36,395 nt of DNA from an uncultured Acidobacteriota bacterium (lineage in GTDB: Bacteria > Acidobacteriota > Thermoanaerobaculia > Gp7-AA8): assembly GCA_946887105.1 (NCBI GenBank), contig CAMPKJ010000017.1, forward strand, positions 1 to 36,395. The letters are read 5' to 3'. The position numbers and the translations under genes are program-made. The notes below the pieces were generated by a model, which saw only the letters and a program-made list of their open reading frames with translations, was not told the DNA's origin and searched no databases. This document shows, piece by piece, positions 23,281-30,849 of the stretch (positions are counted from its first letter, which is position 1; every line of letters begins with the position of its first letter).

Positions 23281-24024
23281 TTACGCGAACGTGGCCACCA
23301 CCGGCGCGTGATCGCTCGTCCCGATCTCGCGTTGCGAAGGGCACGACACCGCTTTCTTCGCCAGCGGTTCCGAGGCGAGCACGTAGTCGAGGCGCCAGCC
23401 GATGTTGCGCTGCTTCATGTTGCGCCACGGCGCCCACCAGCTGAAGTAGTTGTCGTCGTCCGGATAGAGCATCCGTCCGACATCCACCAGACCTCCCTCG
23501 CTGAGCAGCCGCTCGAAGAGCTCGCGTTCCTGCGGGAGCTGTCCGATCGCACGCGGCTTGCGCTCGCGCGGATGGACGTCGCGTTCGCTGCGGGCGATGT
23601 TCATGTCGCCGCACAACACCAGCCGCAGTCCGCGTGCTTTCAGGTCCGCTGCGTATGCGATCAGCGCGTTGATGAAGGCGATCTTCGCCTCGAAGTCTTT
23701 TCCCCCATTGGGAACGTACACGCTGGTGAACACTGTGTCCTCGATTTGTGCCTGCACGATGCGGGTCTCGAGGTCGAACGCGGGATGGGTGAACTCGACA
23801 TTCGGAGCGAACTCGCGGCGGACGTGCAGTCCCACTCCCGAGTACCCGCCGGCGCCGTGCCAGTAGCACGTATATCCTTCGATCGAACAGCTTTGCGGGA
23901 TCTGATCGAGCTTCGCCTTGATCTCCTGCAGGCAGATCACGTCAGGTTGCTCCGACGCCGCCCAGGCCGCGAACTGCTCGTGCCGCGCGCGGATCCCGTT
24001 CACATTCCAGGTAGCGACTTTCAT
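23281..24024 (-). CDS. xthA: Exodeoxyribonuclease III (AP endonuclease)
   Basis: A 247-residue DNA repair enzyme that cuts 5' of abasic sites and degrades 3' ends. The exonuclease/endonuclease/phosphatase fold is intact. It starts MKVATWNVNGIRAR. CLQEIKA carries the metal-binding E34, VYVPNGG is followed by the GDMNIA catalytic region and DVHPRE, then WRLDYVLAS, and a final TSDHAPVVA carries the catalytic His. The length is normal. It is monocistronic, converging with the OmpA lipoprotein and diverging from the beta-barrel gene. Confidence 0.95.
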   Translation of the reverse strand: MKVATWNVNGIRARHEQFAAWAASEQPDVICLQEIKAKLDQIPQSCSIEGYTCYWHGAGGYSGVGLHVRREFAPNVEFTHPAFDLETRIVQAQIEDTVFTSVYVPNGGKDFEAKIAFINALIAYAADLKARGLRLVLCGDMNIARSERDVHPRERKPRAIGQLPQERELFERLLSEGGLVDVGRMLYPDDDNYFSWWAPWRNMKQRNIGWRLDYVLASEPLAKKAVSCPSQREIGTSDHAPVVATFA

Positions 24025-24033
24025 GGTGCGGGG

Positions 24034-24039
24034 ATTGTA
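24034..24039 (-). promoter_or_regulatory. -10 element TACAAT before exonuclease III
   Basis: On the minus strand TACAAT, close to consensus, ends 9 bp before the ATG at 24024, with no Shine-Dalgarno: a near-leaderless start. Confidence 0.55.
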
Positions 24040-24075
24040 TCGGCACGCTGCGCTTGCAACATCTCTGGAGGCCGA

Positions 24076-24747
24076 ATGCGTAAGTACACCATCCTCTTTT
24101 TTCTACTGACTCTGATTCCAACCGCTGTCTTCGCGCAGGACGACTGGCGTCGCCGCCGCGGCGATGACGATCGCGACCGTGATCGCTACCGCCGTGAAAC
24201 GTTCGAGCTCTCGCCGTTCATCGGCTATCGCTGGGGCGGGACGATCTTCGCCGACCAGTCCTTCGTTTTCGATCAGGACGTGGACGTGGCCAGCAATCCG
24301 AACTTCGGCATCAACTTCGCCTTTCCGCTCGGCGACAGCGGCATGAAGCTCGAGCTGATGGCCAACCGCCAGTCCTCCGAGCTGGAGTCCGAGAGCGGAC
24401 TGTTCGAGCCGGACGACGAGATCGCGGACATCGACGTGACCTACCTGCACGCCGGTCTGCAGTTCCCGTTCGCGCGCTCGCGCAACGCCACGCCGTACGT
24501 GGTGGTGAGCGCGGGACTGGCGAACCTCGACCCGCAGGTCAGCGGCGTGTCCGCGGAGAATCGGTTCTCCGCATCCGCGGGCGTCGGCGTGAAGCTGCCC
24601 ATGAGCGATGCGCTGAGCATCAAGCTCGAAGGACGCGGTTACTACACCGCGCTCGAGGAAGACAACGACTGTGCGTTCTGCGATTACTTCTACAACCAGG
24701 ATTTCTATCAGGGCGAAGTGAACCTCGGCCTGATCTTCTCGTTCTGA
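24076..24747 (+). CDS. Outer-membrane beta-barrel protein
   Basis: A 223-residue protein with a signal peptide (MRKYTILFFLLTLIPTAVFAQ). A striking Arg/Asp-rich segment follows at about 22-40 (RRRRGDDDRDRDRYRR). The rest consists of alternating beta strands (FELSPFIGYRWGG, FGINFAFPLGD, MKLELMANRQSS, VTYLHAGLQFPF, ATPYVVVSAGLANLD, ASAGVGVKLPMSD, LSIKLEGRGYYTAL) and ends VNLGLIFSF with the terminal Phe of outer-membrane proteins. A CAFC motif sits in the last loop. GGAGG lies 4-5 nt before ATG 24076. It is probably an eight-stranded OmpA/OmpW-like barrel; the substrate is unknown. Confidence 0.85.
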   Translation: MRKYTILFFLLTLIPTAVFAQDDWRRRRGDDDRDRDRYRRETFELSPFIGYRWGGTIFADQSFVFDQDVDVASNPNFGINFAFPLGDSGMKLELMANRQSSELESESGLFEPDDEIADIDVTYLHAGLQFPFARSRNATPYVVVSAGLANLDPQVSGVSAENRFSASAGVGVKLPMSDALSIKLEGRGYYTALEEDNDCAFCDYFYNQDFYQGEVNLGLIFSF

Positions 24748-24757
24748 CCGGTCGCGC

Positions 24758-24763
24758 TACACT
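24758..24763 (+). promoter_or_regulatory. -10 element TACACT before the small membrane protein (leaderless)
   Basis: TACACT ends 6 bp before the GTG at 24770. Transcription would start on the start codon, so this gene probably has its own promoter despite being only 22 bp from the barrel gene. Confidence 0.45.
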
Positions 24764-24769
24764 CTCGCG

Positions 24770-25243
24770 GTGATCAGCCGCCTCATCGCCGCGTCGGCCT
24801 ACGCCGGCGCGGCGTTTTTGTTCGGAGTGGCCCTCGGGGAACGCGGAGAGTTCGGCCCCGTCCAGCATCTCTTCCGCTTCGTCATCCCGATCGCCACAGT
24901 CGTGCTGATGTTCGTCTCGCGGCAGGGGCGCGTTCAGGTCCTCGCCACCGGCGCGGTGATGCTCGCCGGAGTGTTCATCGGACAACAACAGTTCGCGCGC
25001 GCCTGGGAAGATTGCCTGCGCCGCGCGCCGGTCGTGCGCACCGCGCTGCTTCAACATCACGCGCGCACCGGCGGCTATCCCGCGCGTCTCGAAGAGCTGC
25101 GGATCGAGCTCCCCTGCCGCTGCGGTTTCCGCGACACCATCCTGCACTACCTCTCAAACGAGCGCGGCTTCCGGCTGTGGTACACGAACGACCGGGAGAC
25201 GTTCACCGCCACCGAAAGATCTTCAGTCCGATCGCGGACGTGA
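24770..25243 (+). CDS. Small membrane protein with a pilin-like periplasmic segment, unknown function
   Basis: A 157-residue protein starting with GTG. About three hydrophobic segments occupy residues 5-24, 32-48 and 55-70. The C-terminal soluble part has HHARTGGYPARLEELRIELPCRCGFRDTILHYLSNERGFRLWYT (about 97-140). The pattern 'YP..L.EL...Y......F.L.Y' resembles the C-terminal domain of type IV pilin-like or type II secretion pseudopilin proteins. A CRC motif is present. I do not recognise the family. Its 3' end overlaps the convergent ABC permease gene by 41 bp, so the last residues may be an unconserved extension. Confidence 0.55.
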   Translation: MISRLIAASAYAGAAFLFGVALGERGEFGPVQHLFRFVIPIATVVLMFVSRQGRVQVLATGAVMLAGVFIGQQQFARAWEDCLRRAPVVRTALLQHHARTGGYPARLEELRIELPCRCGFRDTILHYLSNERGFRLWYTNDRETFTATERSSVRSRT

Positions 25244-26255
25244 CGATCGTCCACACCATCAGGATCGCCAACTGCGGCGCGATGTGCGCGAAGCCGTAGC
25301 CGTCGTTGATCACGGCGCGCAGCGCGTCGTTGAGCGCGGTCAGCGGGAGCACGCGGATCAGCGGCTTCACCGCATCGGGAAAACGCTCGTACGAGAAGAA
25401 GACGCCCGAGCAGATCCACATCGGCATCATCACCACGTTCATCAATCCGCTGATCGCCTCCAGCGTGTCCACGCGCGAGCCGATCAACATCCCCAGCCCC
25501 GCGAACGTCGCGCCGCCGAGGAGGCACGTCAGCGCGAAAAGCACCACGGAGCCGCGGATGGCTACATCGAAGACCAGCCAGGCCACGATCGAGATCGACG
25601 CCACCTCCACCACCAGGAAGACCAGCCGCGACGCGAATTGCGACAGCAGGTAGTCGCTCTTGCGCATCGGCGTGGCCACGAGACGCTTGAGCAGTTTGCG
25701 CAGCCGCGCGTTCACGATCGAGAACCCGATGCTCCACATCCCCGTGCTCATGAGGTTCATGCCCAGCAGGCCGGGAACGAGAAAGTCGATGTAGCGCGAG
25801 CCCTGTTCGGTGACGTGTTCTTCCTTCGCACGAAACGCATCGCGGCGGCCGAGGCTCGCCTGCAGCGCGGAGTCGACCTCGACGCGTGCGGTGCGCGCAT
25901 CGGGCCGCGTGGGATCGAGGCGATACACCGGCGGGCCGTCGCCGTTCAGGAGCAGCGAGATCGTGCCGCGGCGCAGCTCTTCGCGTCCCACGTCCGCCGC
26001 ATAGATGCGCGGGATCAGCGCCGGCGATTGCTTCAACGCCGCGAGGCGCTGTTGCGCGAGCGGTCCCTCGGCCACGCCGACCGGAATGCGGTCGGGCGGC
26101 TTGTCGCGAAATGCGAAGCCGAGGGCGATGGTCAGCAGGAGCGGGAACGCGAACACCCAGAATGCGACATCGGGCTCGCGTCCGAACTCCTTCAGCCGCA
26201 CGATGGTCATCTCCAGCAGCGGATGGTGCATCGGCCGCTTGTTCGCGTCAGACAT
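25203..26255 (-). CDS. ABC-2 type transporter permease
   Basis: A 350-residue inner-membrane permease. One membrane helix lies near residues 31-50. A large external segment follows (about 55-155, holding GVAEGPLAQQRLAALKQS and VEVDSALQASLGRRDA). A helix bundle spans about 160-345, with IDFLVPGLLGMNLMSTGMWSIGFSIVNARLRKLLKRLVATPM, the ABC2 signature that contacts the ATPase, and a final segment ending FRWR. It resembles YhhJ/YbhR/DrrB-type exporters of drugs or lipids. It overlaps the ATPase gene by 8 bp, so the two are one transporter. Confidence 0.92.
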   Translation of the reverse strand: MSDANKRPMHHPLLEMTIVRLKEFGREPDVAFWVFAFPLLLTIALGFAFRDKPPDRIPVGVAEGPLAQQRLAALKQSPALIPRIYAADVGREELRRGTISLLLNGDGPPVYRLDPTRPDARTARVEVDSALQASLGRRDAFRAKEEHVTEQGSRYIDFLVPGLLGMNLMSTGMWSIGFSIVNARLRKLLKRLVATPMRKSDYLLSQFASRLVFLVVEVASISIVAWLVFDVAIRGSVVLFALTCLLGGATFAGLGMLIGSRVDTLEAISGLMNVVMMPMWICSGVFFSYERFPDAVKPLIRVLPLTALNDALRAVINDGYGFAHIAPQLAILMVWTIVTSAIGLKIFRWR

Positions 26256-27171
26256 CGCGCAGCTCCCTCCCCGTCAGCGCCACGAAGAGGTCCTCGAGCG
26301 TGGCCGCGTGCGTCGACAGCGTCTGCAGCTTCGCGCCGCGCTCTTCCACCAGCGCGAGCAGCCGCGGCACCGCCAGCGCCAGCGAGTCGACGCGCAACTG
26401 CCATCGGTCGCCGCGACTGGTGGCGCCGTGGTATCCCGGAATCGTGGCAAACGCGTCTTCCTCGAGCGCCGGCTCGCTGACGAACTCGATGATGTGCGGC
26501 GCCTCCAGCCGCGCGATCAGCTGCGGCGGCGTGCCGAGCGCGATGCGCTTGCCGTGATCGACGATGGCGATGCGGTCGCAGAGGCGCTCCGCCTCTTCCA
26601 TGTAGTGCGTCGTGAGCAGCACCGTCCCGCCGCGCTTCCGGTAATCGGCGACGAGGTCCCACAACTGCAGGCGGCTCTGCGGATCGAGTCCGGTGGTCGG
26701 CTCATCGAGAAAGAGCACGTCCGGCTCGCCGACCAGCGCACACGCGACGGCGAGACGCTGCTTCTGCCCGCCGGACAGCTTCACGAATCGCGAGTTGCGT
26801 TTCTCCTCGAGCGAAAGGCTGCGCAACAGGTCGTCCGGATCGGGACCCTGATCGTAGAAGGAGCGAAAGAGGCGCAGGATCTCGTACGCCGTCAGCTTTT
26901 CCGCGAGCTGCGTCTCCTGCAACGACACGCCGATGCGCTGCCGCAGCTCGCGCTCGTCTTCGCGCCAGGTCTTGCCGAGGATGCGCACCTCGCCGCTGTC
27001 CGGCGTGTTCAGTCCTTCCAGGATTTCGATGGTGGTGGTCTTCCCCGCGCCGTTCGGCCCGAGCAAACCGAAACACTCGCCCGCAAACACCTCGAGGTCG
27101 ATCCCATCGACCGCTTTCACGTCGGAGTAGTGCTTCTTCAGGTTGATGCAGCTGATGACCGGCGTCGTCAC
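26248..27171 (-). CDS. ABC transporter ATP-binding protein, drug-exporter (DrrA/CcmA) type
   Basis: A 307-residue ATPase partner of the ABC-2 permease. Walker A is GPNGAGKTT (about 40-48), the Q-loop SLQETQLAEKLT, the signature LSGGQKQRLAVACAL, Walker B DVLFLDEPTTGLDP and the switch His TTHYMEEAERLCD. A C-terminal extension of about 80 residues (from IIEFVSEPAL, ending LEDLFVALTGRELRDV) is typical of DrrA-like exporters. The start is GTG at 27171 (product MTTPVISC); much longer upstream frames are antisense to the next gene. It is divergent from the quinone oxidoreductase, with a 33-bp shared promoter region. Confidence 0.93.
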   Translation of the reverse strand: MTTPVISCINLKKHYSDVKAVDGIDLEVFAGECFGLLGPNGAGKTTTIEILEGLNTPDSGEVRILGKTWREDERELRQRIGVSLQETQLAEKLTAYEILRLFRSFYDQGPDPDDLLRSLSLEEKRNSRFVKLSGGQKQRLAVACALVGEPDVLFLDEPTTGLDPQSRLQLWDLVADYRKRGGTVLLTTHYMEEAERLCDRIAIVDHGKRIALGTPPQLIARLEAPHIIEFVSEPALEEDAFATIPGYHGATSRGDRWQLRVDSLALAVPRLLALVEERGAKLQTLSTHAATLEDLFVALTGRELRDV

Positions 27172-27179
27172 GGGGTGAG

Positions 27180-27185
27180 AAGATA
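27180..27185 (-). promoter_or_regulatory. -10 element TATCTT before the ABC-2 ATPase (leaderless)
   Basis: On the minus strand TATCTT ends 8 bp before the GTG at 27171, without a Shine-Dalgarno sequence. Confidence 0.45.
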
Positions 27186-27204
27186 GCAGGGACTCGCCTC
27201 CCCC

Positions 27205-28158
27205 ATGCGCGCCATCACCATCACGAACGGTCAGCTCGAGATCGGCGACGCACCGCGTCCGTTGGCCGGCGCCGATGATCTGCGCATTGCGGTGCGTGCG
27301 ACGTCGGTGAATCGCGCCGATCTCCTGCAGGCGGCGGGACGGTATCCGCCGCCTCCCGGCGCTTCGCCGATTCTCGGATTGGAGTGTGCGGGCATCGTGA
27401 CGGAAGTTGGCGCGAACGTGCGCGGCTGGGCGATCGGCGATCGTGCGATGGCGTTGCTGCCCGGCGGCGGGTATGCCGCGGAGGTGACGGTGCATGCGGG
27501 GTCGGCGATGCATGTGCCGGATGCGCTCAGCGATGAAGAGGCGGCCGCGCTTCCGGAAGTCTTCCTCACCGCATTTCTGAATCTCTTTCTGCTTGCGCTC
27601 GTGCGCGAGGGGGAGTCGGTGCTGATCCACGGCGGCGGCAGCGGAGTGGGCACCGCCGCGACCACGCTCTGCAAGCTCGCCGGCGTACGCGTGCTCGTGA
27701 CGGCCGGCTCGCCGGAGAAATGCGCTCGTTGTCTCGAGCATGGTGCCGACATGGTCATCGACTACCGCGCGGAGGATTTCGTGGAGAAGGCGCGTGGCGT
27801 CGACGTGATCCTCGATCACATCGGCGCGCGCTATCTGCCGCGCGATCTCGAAGCGATCGCCACCGGCGGACGGATCGTGATCATCGGCTCGATGGGCGGC
27901 CAGCGCACTGCCGAGATCGACGTGACCCAGCTCCTCGGCAAGCGCGTGCACATCATCGGGTCCACACTGCGCGCGCGTTCCGTCGAATCGAAAGCAGCCA
28001 TCGTGCGCGCGTTTCTCGATCGCTTCGGCGACGACCTCGAGGCGGGACGGATCCGTCCCGCGATCCACGGCGTGATGCCGCTCGAGCGCGCGGCAGACGC
28101 GCATCGTCTGATGGAGACGAGCGAGCACTTCGGAAAAATCGTGTTGCGCGTGGAGTAG
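27205..28158 (+). CDS. NAD(P)H:quinone oxidoreductase, zeta-crystallin/PIG3-like
   Basis: A 317-residue medium-chain reductase without catalytic zinc. The N-terminal GroES-like domain has VRATSVNRADLLQAAGRYPPPPGASPILGLECAGIV (about 30-66), the PIG3/QOR pattern. The Rossmann nucleotide site is IHGGGSGVGTAATTLCKLAG (about 137-156). VIDYRAEDF and VDVILDHIGARYL follow, and HGVMPLERAADAHRLMETSEHFGKIVLRV closes the protein. It reduces quinones or other activated carbonyls using NADPH. It converges with the subtilase gene, with 2 bp between their stops. Confidence 0.92.
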   Translation: MRAITITNGQLEIGDAPRPLAGADDLRIAVRATSVNRADLLQAAGRYPPPPGASPILGLECAGIVTEVGANVRGWAIGDRAMALLPGGGYAAEVTVHAGSAMHVPDALSDEEAAALPEVFLTAFLNLFLLALVREGESVLIHGGGSGVGTAATTLCKLAGVRVLVTAGSPEKCARCLEHGADMVIDYRAEDFVEKARGVDVILDHIGARYLPRDLEAIATGGRIVIIGSMGGQRTAEIDVTQLLGKRVHIIGSTLRARSVESKAAIVRAFLDRFGDDLEAGRIRPAIHGVMPLERAADAHRLMETSEHFGKIVLRVE

Positions 28159-28160
28159 CG

Positions 28161-29396
28161 CTACTTTCTCGCGGCGCGGCGTTTCGCCGGCGGAGGCGTG
28201 ACATGCGGCGTCGCGGCGATCGCGGCGACCACGTCGAGCCGGCGGAACGCCAGTCCGTTGCGCGTGTCGACCACCGGCCTGCCGGTGTTCTTCAGGATCG
28301 ATTCCGACTGCTCCGCGGTCATCGTGCCGGCGCTCACTTGATGCATGAGCGCGAGTGCGCCGGCGATGTGCGGGGCGGCCATCGACGTGCCGGTCATGGT
28401 CGCGAATCCGCCGCCGCGGCCGGTGGCGGTGATGACCGCGCCGGGCGCGACCAGATCGATGGCCGTGCTGCTGTTCGTGAAGCCTTCCACCGCATCGTTG
28501 ACCTTCGACGTCGCGCCGACGCCGATCACGTCCGCCATGCACGCGGGGATGGTCGTGCCTGCGACCGAGCTGTGATTGCCGCTCGACGCGGTGATCAGCA
28601 CGCCGCGCCGCCGCAGCTCCGCCACCACGTCGTGCATGCCGAGCGCGATCGCGGCCAGCTCGCAGTCCGCCGGCGAGTACACGCCCCACGATCCGAAGCT
28701 CATGTTGATCACCTTCACGTCCGGACGCTCGGCGGCGATCCACTCCAGCGCACGGAAGACCTGCGTGAAGCTGCGGAACGCGCCCTCGTGATCGAGCACC
28801 TTCACCGCCACGATGCGCGTGCCGGGCGCCACGCCGCGCGGTGCGGTCGCGCCGCTGCCCGCCACGATGCCGCTCACGTGCGTCCCGTGTCCGTTGTCAT
28901 CCTGCGCGGCACCGGGACCGCTCTGGACCGAGTCGCCGTTCGGACAGCAGCCGCTGCCGAGGTTGTCGCAGAAGCACTGCTGCGCGACCACGCGTCCGGC
29001 GAAATCGGGGCTGGTGACGTCGATGCCGCTGTCGAGCACGGCCACGGTCACGCCGCGGCCGTCGACGCCTTGCGCGTGTACGACGTTCGCGCCGACGAGC
29101 GGCACGCTGTCCATCAACGCCGCGCGGCCGCCGCGATCGATCGAGATCGCACGCACGCGCGGATCGTTCTCCAGACGCTCGAGATCCGCGCTGTCGATCT
29201 CCGCGGCGAACGCGGGACCGCGGCCCCACGGCTCGACCGCAGTCGCGCTGTCGAGCGACTCGACCACATCGCTGCGCAACGACATGAGACTCGCGTGACG
29301 CACCTCCGGCAGACCGACGGCAACGATCACGCGCACGCGCTCGGCGCGAAGAGGAAGCGCTGCGGCAATCGCCAGCGCGAGGAACCACCTCGACAT
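28161..29396 (-). CDS. Secreted subtilisin-like serine protease (S8)
   Basis: A 411-residue exported peptidase. The signal peptide is about 1-18. An I9-like propeptide spans about 19-95 (VRVIVAVGLPEVRHASLMSLRS...LENDPRVRAISIDR). The catalytic triad is intact: D122 in VAVLDSGID, H170 in NGHGTHVSG and S338 in GTSMAAPH, with oxyanion N273 in SSGN. A Cys-rich insert (CFCDNLGSGCC, about 141-151) between D and H may form disulfides. The C-terminus is a short Pro/Lys/Arg tail. It probably matures by autocleavage outside the cytoplasm. TATTCT 9 bp before ATG 29396 marks a near-leaderless promoter. Confidence 0.94.
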   Translation of the reverse strand: MSRWFLALAIAAALPLRAERVRVIVAVGLPEVRHASLMSLRSDVVESLDSATAVEPWGRGPAFAAEIDSADLERLENDPRVRAISIDRGGRAALMDSVPLVGANVVHAQGVDGRGVTVAVLDSGIDVTSPDFAGRVVAQQCFCDNLGSGCCPNGDSVQSGPGAAQDDNGHGTHVSGIVAGSGATAPRGVAPGTRIVAVKVLDHEGAFRSFTQVFRALEWIAAERPDVKVINMSFGSWGVYSPADCELAAIALGMHDVVAELRRRGVLITASSGNHSSVAGTTIPACMADVIGVGATSKVNDAVEGFTNSSTAIDLVAPGAVITATGRGGGFATMTGTSMAAPHIAGALALMHQVSAGTMTAEQSESILKNTGRPVVDTRNGLAFRRLDVVAAIAATPHVTPPPAKRRAARK

Positions 29397-29405
29397 GCGG
29401 CGCGC

Positions 29406-29411
29406 AGAATA
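29406..29411 (-). promoter_or_regulatory. -10 element TATTCT before the subtilase gene
   Basis: On the minus strand TATTCT ends 9 bp before the ATG at 29396. No Shine-Dalgarno is present. Confidence 0.5.
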
Positions 29412-29431
29412 ACTTATTTTCGCAGCGGGCG

Positions 29432-29672
29432 CTGGGAACCATGCGCGCCGCACGGCGCGCATGGGGAACCGTGCGCCTGCAGGGCGCGCGGAGGCATCTG
29501 CGCAGTCACGTGGTGCGGGCCGAGTCTCGCGAGAGCGGCGCCTTCGCAAGATCCTCGGCAGCCCCGCTCTAGCGGAGACCGCCCTGAAACTCGAGACCTC
29601 CCAGACGCCCCCGCGCGCCCTGCAGGCGCGCGGCTCCCCCGTGCGCGCCGTGCAGCGCGCACGGCTCCCGAC
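29432..29672. repeat. Long inverted-repeat element E
   Basis: The arms are about 70 nt (29432-29500 and 29602-29672), complementary apart from roughly eight differences and one gap. Each arm contains smaller palindromes; for example 29441-29450 pairs with 29453-29462 without mismatch. The inner part holds a second imperfect inverted pair around 29524-29537 and 29564-29579. It fills the gap between the radical SAM gene's stop (about 9 nt away) and the subtilase gene's promoter. It encodes no convincing protein. As RNA it would fold into a large branched hairpin. Confidence 0.85.
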
Positions 29673-29680
29673 AACACAAC

Positions 29681-30712
29681 TTAAAACAGCGCCCCCTGCG
29701 CCACGCGCCGCCGAAACGACGCCGTCGACAGATCCGAGCGCCGCTCGTTCAGGCCGAGCTTCCGGCAGGTGACGTCGAACAGCGCCTGAATCTGCTCGGC
29801 GAAGATGCCGGTGCCGCGTCCGCGCACGCCCCACTGCGCGTCGTAGAGCTTGCCGCCGCGCAGGTCGCGGATGCGGTTCAGCACCTTGTCCTTGCGATCG
29901 GGGTAATGCTCCTCGAGCCACTGTTCGAAGAGCGGCGCGACCGCCCACGGGAGGCGCAACACCACGAATCCCGCGCCGTACGCGCCCGCCTCTTTTGCGG
30001 CGGCGAGAATCGACGGCATCTCGTGATCGGTGAGTCCTGGAATCGTCGGCGCGACGTTCACCGTCACCGGGATCCCCGCCGCCGCGAGCCTGGCCACCGC
30101 CTCGAGGCGCAGTTCCGGCGATGACGTGCGCGGCTCCATGATCCGTCCCAGTGCCGGATCGAGCGTGGTCACGGAGATGGTCACGTGCGCCGCGTCGTAC
30201 TTCGCGAGCTCGGCCAGCAGATCGATGTCGCGCGTGACCAGGTGATTCTTGGTGATGATCGCCACCGGATTGCGGAAGTCCGCCAGCACCTCGAGGATCC
30301 CGCGCGTGATGCCGAGCCGCCGTTCGATCGGCTGGTAGGGATCGGTCACGCCGCTCATCACCAGCACCTGCGGCTCCCACTTCTTCGCGTTCAGCTCCTC
30401 GCGCAGACGCGCCGGCGCGTCCTCCTTGACCAGGATCTTCGTCTCGAAGTCGAGCCCCGCGGAGAAGCCGAGGTACTCGTGTGTCGGGCGCGCGAAGCAG
30501 TAGATGCAGCCGTGCTCGCAACCGCGATACGGATTGATGCTCGCGTCGAAACCGACGTCCGGACTGTCATTCGTGGCGATGATGGTCCGCGTCGGATCGC
30601 GCAGATAAACCGTCCCCGGCGCCTCGTCTTCAGGCGGAGCGTCCTCGTCGCGAACGTACGCGATCGATTCGAACCGGTTCTGGGGGTTCCAGGTGGCGCC
30701 GCGGCCTTTCAT
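29681..30712 (-). CDS. Radical SAM protein of the PA0069 / spore-photoproduct-lyase-like group
   Basis: A 343-residue iron-sulfur enzyme. The SAM-cluster motif is CEHGCIYC (C65, C69, C72), preceded by DASINPYRGC and followed by FARPTHEYLG, the hallmark of the PA0069/Rv2578c group. Downstream: ETKILVKEDAPARLREEL, VLVMSGVTDPYQPIERRLGITRGILEVL, ITKNHLVTRDIDLL, VTISVTTLDPALGRIMEPRTSSPELRLEAV and a conserved C-terminal GTGIFAEQI. Its reaction is unknown. ATG 30712 starts the recognisable MKGRGA...NP.NRFE beginning; an extension to 30775 runs into repeat B2. TATTCT (30726-30731, minus strand) lies 13 bp before it. Confidence 0.92.
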   Translation of the reverse strand: MKGRGATWNPQNRFESIAYVRDEDAPPEDEAPGTVYLRDPTRTIIATNDSPDVGFDASINPYRGCEHGCIYCFARPTHEYLGFSAGLDFETKILVKEDAPARLREELNAKKWEPQVLVMSGVTDPYQPIERRLGITRGILEVLADFRNPVAIITKNHLVTRDIDLLAELAKYDAAHVTISVTTLDPALGRIMEPRTSSPELRLEAVARLAAAGIPVTVNVAPTIPGLTDHEMPSILAAAKEAGAYGAGFVVLRLPWAVAPLFEQWLEEHYPDRKDKVLNRIRDLRGGKLYDAQWGVRGRGTGIFAEQIQALFDVTCRKLGLNERRSDLSTASFRRRVAQGALF

Positions 30713-30759
30713 GGCTTGGGGATGGAGAATAGCGAAGAGGTGTGGTCTATGCCGTGTAG

Positions 30760-30849
30760 AGTCGCAAAGTCTCAAAGTCGCAAAGTCTCAAAGGAAGACC
30801 AGCGGGCCGTGCTTCCTTTGAGACTTTGCGACTTTGAGACTTTGCGACT
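30760..30849. repeat. Hairpin element B2 (perfect 38-nt arms)
   Basis: The left arm consists of AG, then the octamers TCGCAAAG, TCTCAAAG, TCGCAAAG and TCTCAAAG, then GAAG (30760-30797). The right arm (30812-30849) is its exact reverse complement over all 38 nt, and the loop is 14 nt. The outer AG supplies two bases of the TAG stop of the MFS gene (stop 30848-30850, minus strand). It has the same family as B1 at 5701. It lies between the MFS stop and the radical SAM start. Confidence 0.95.
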
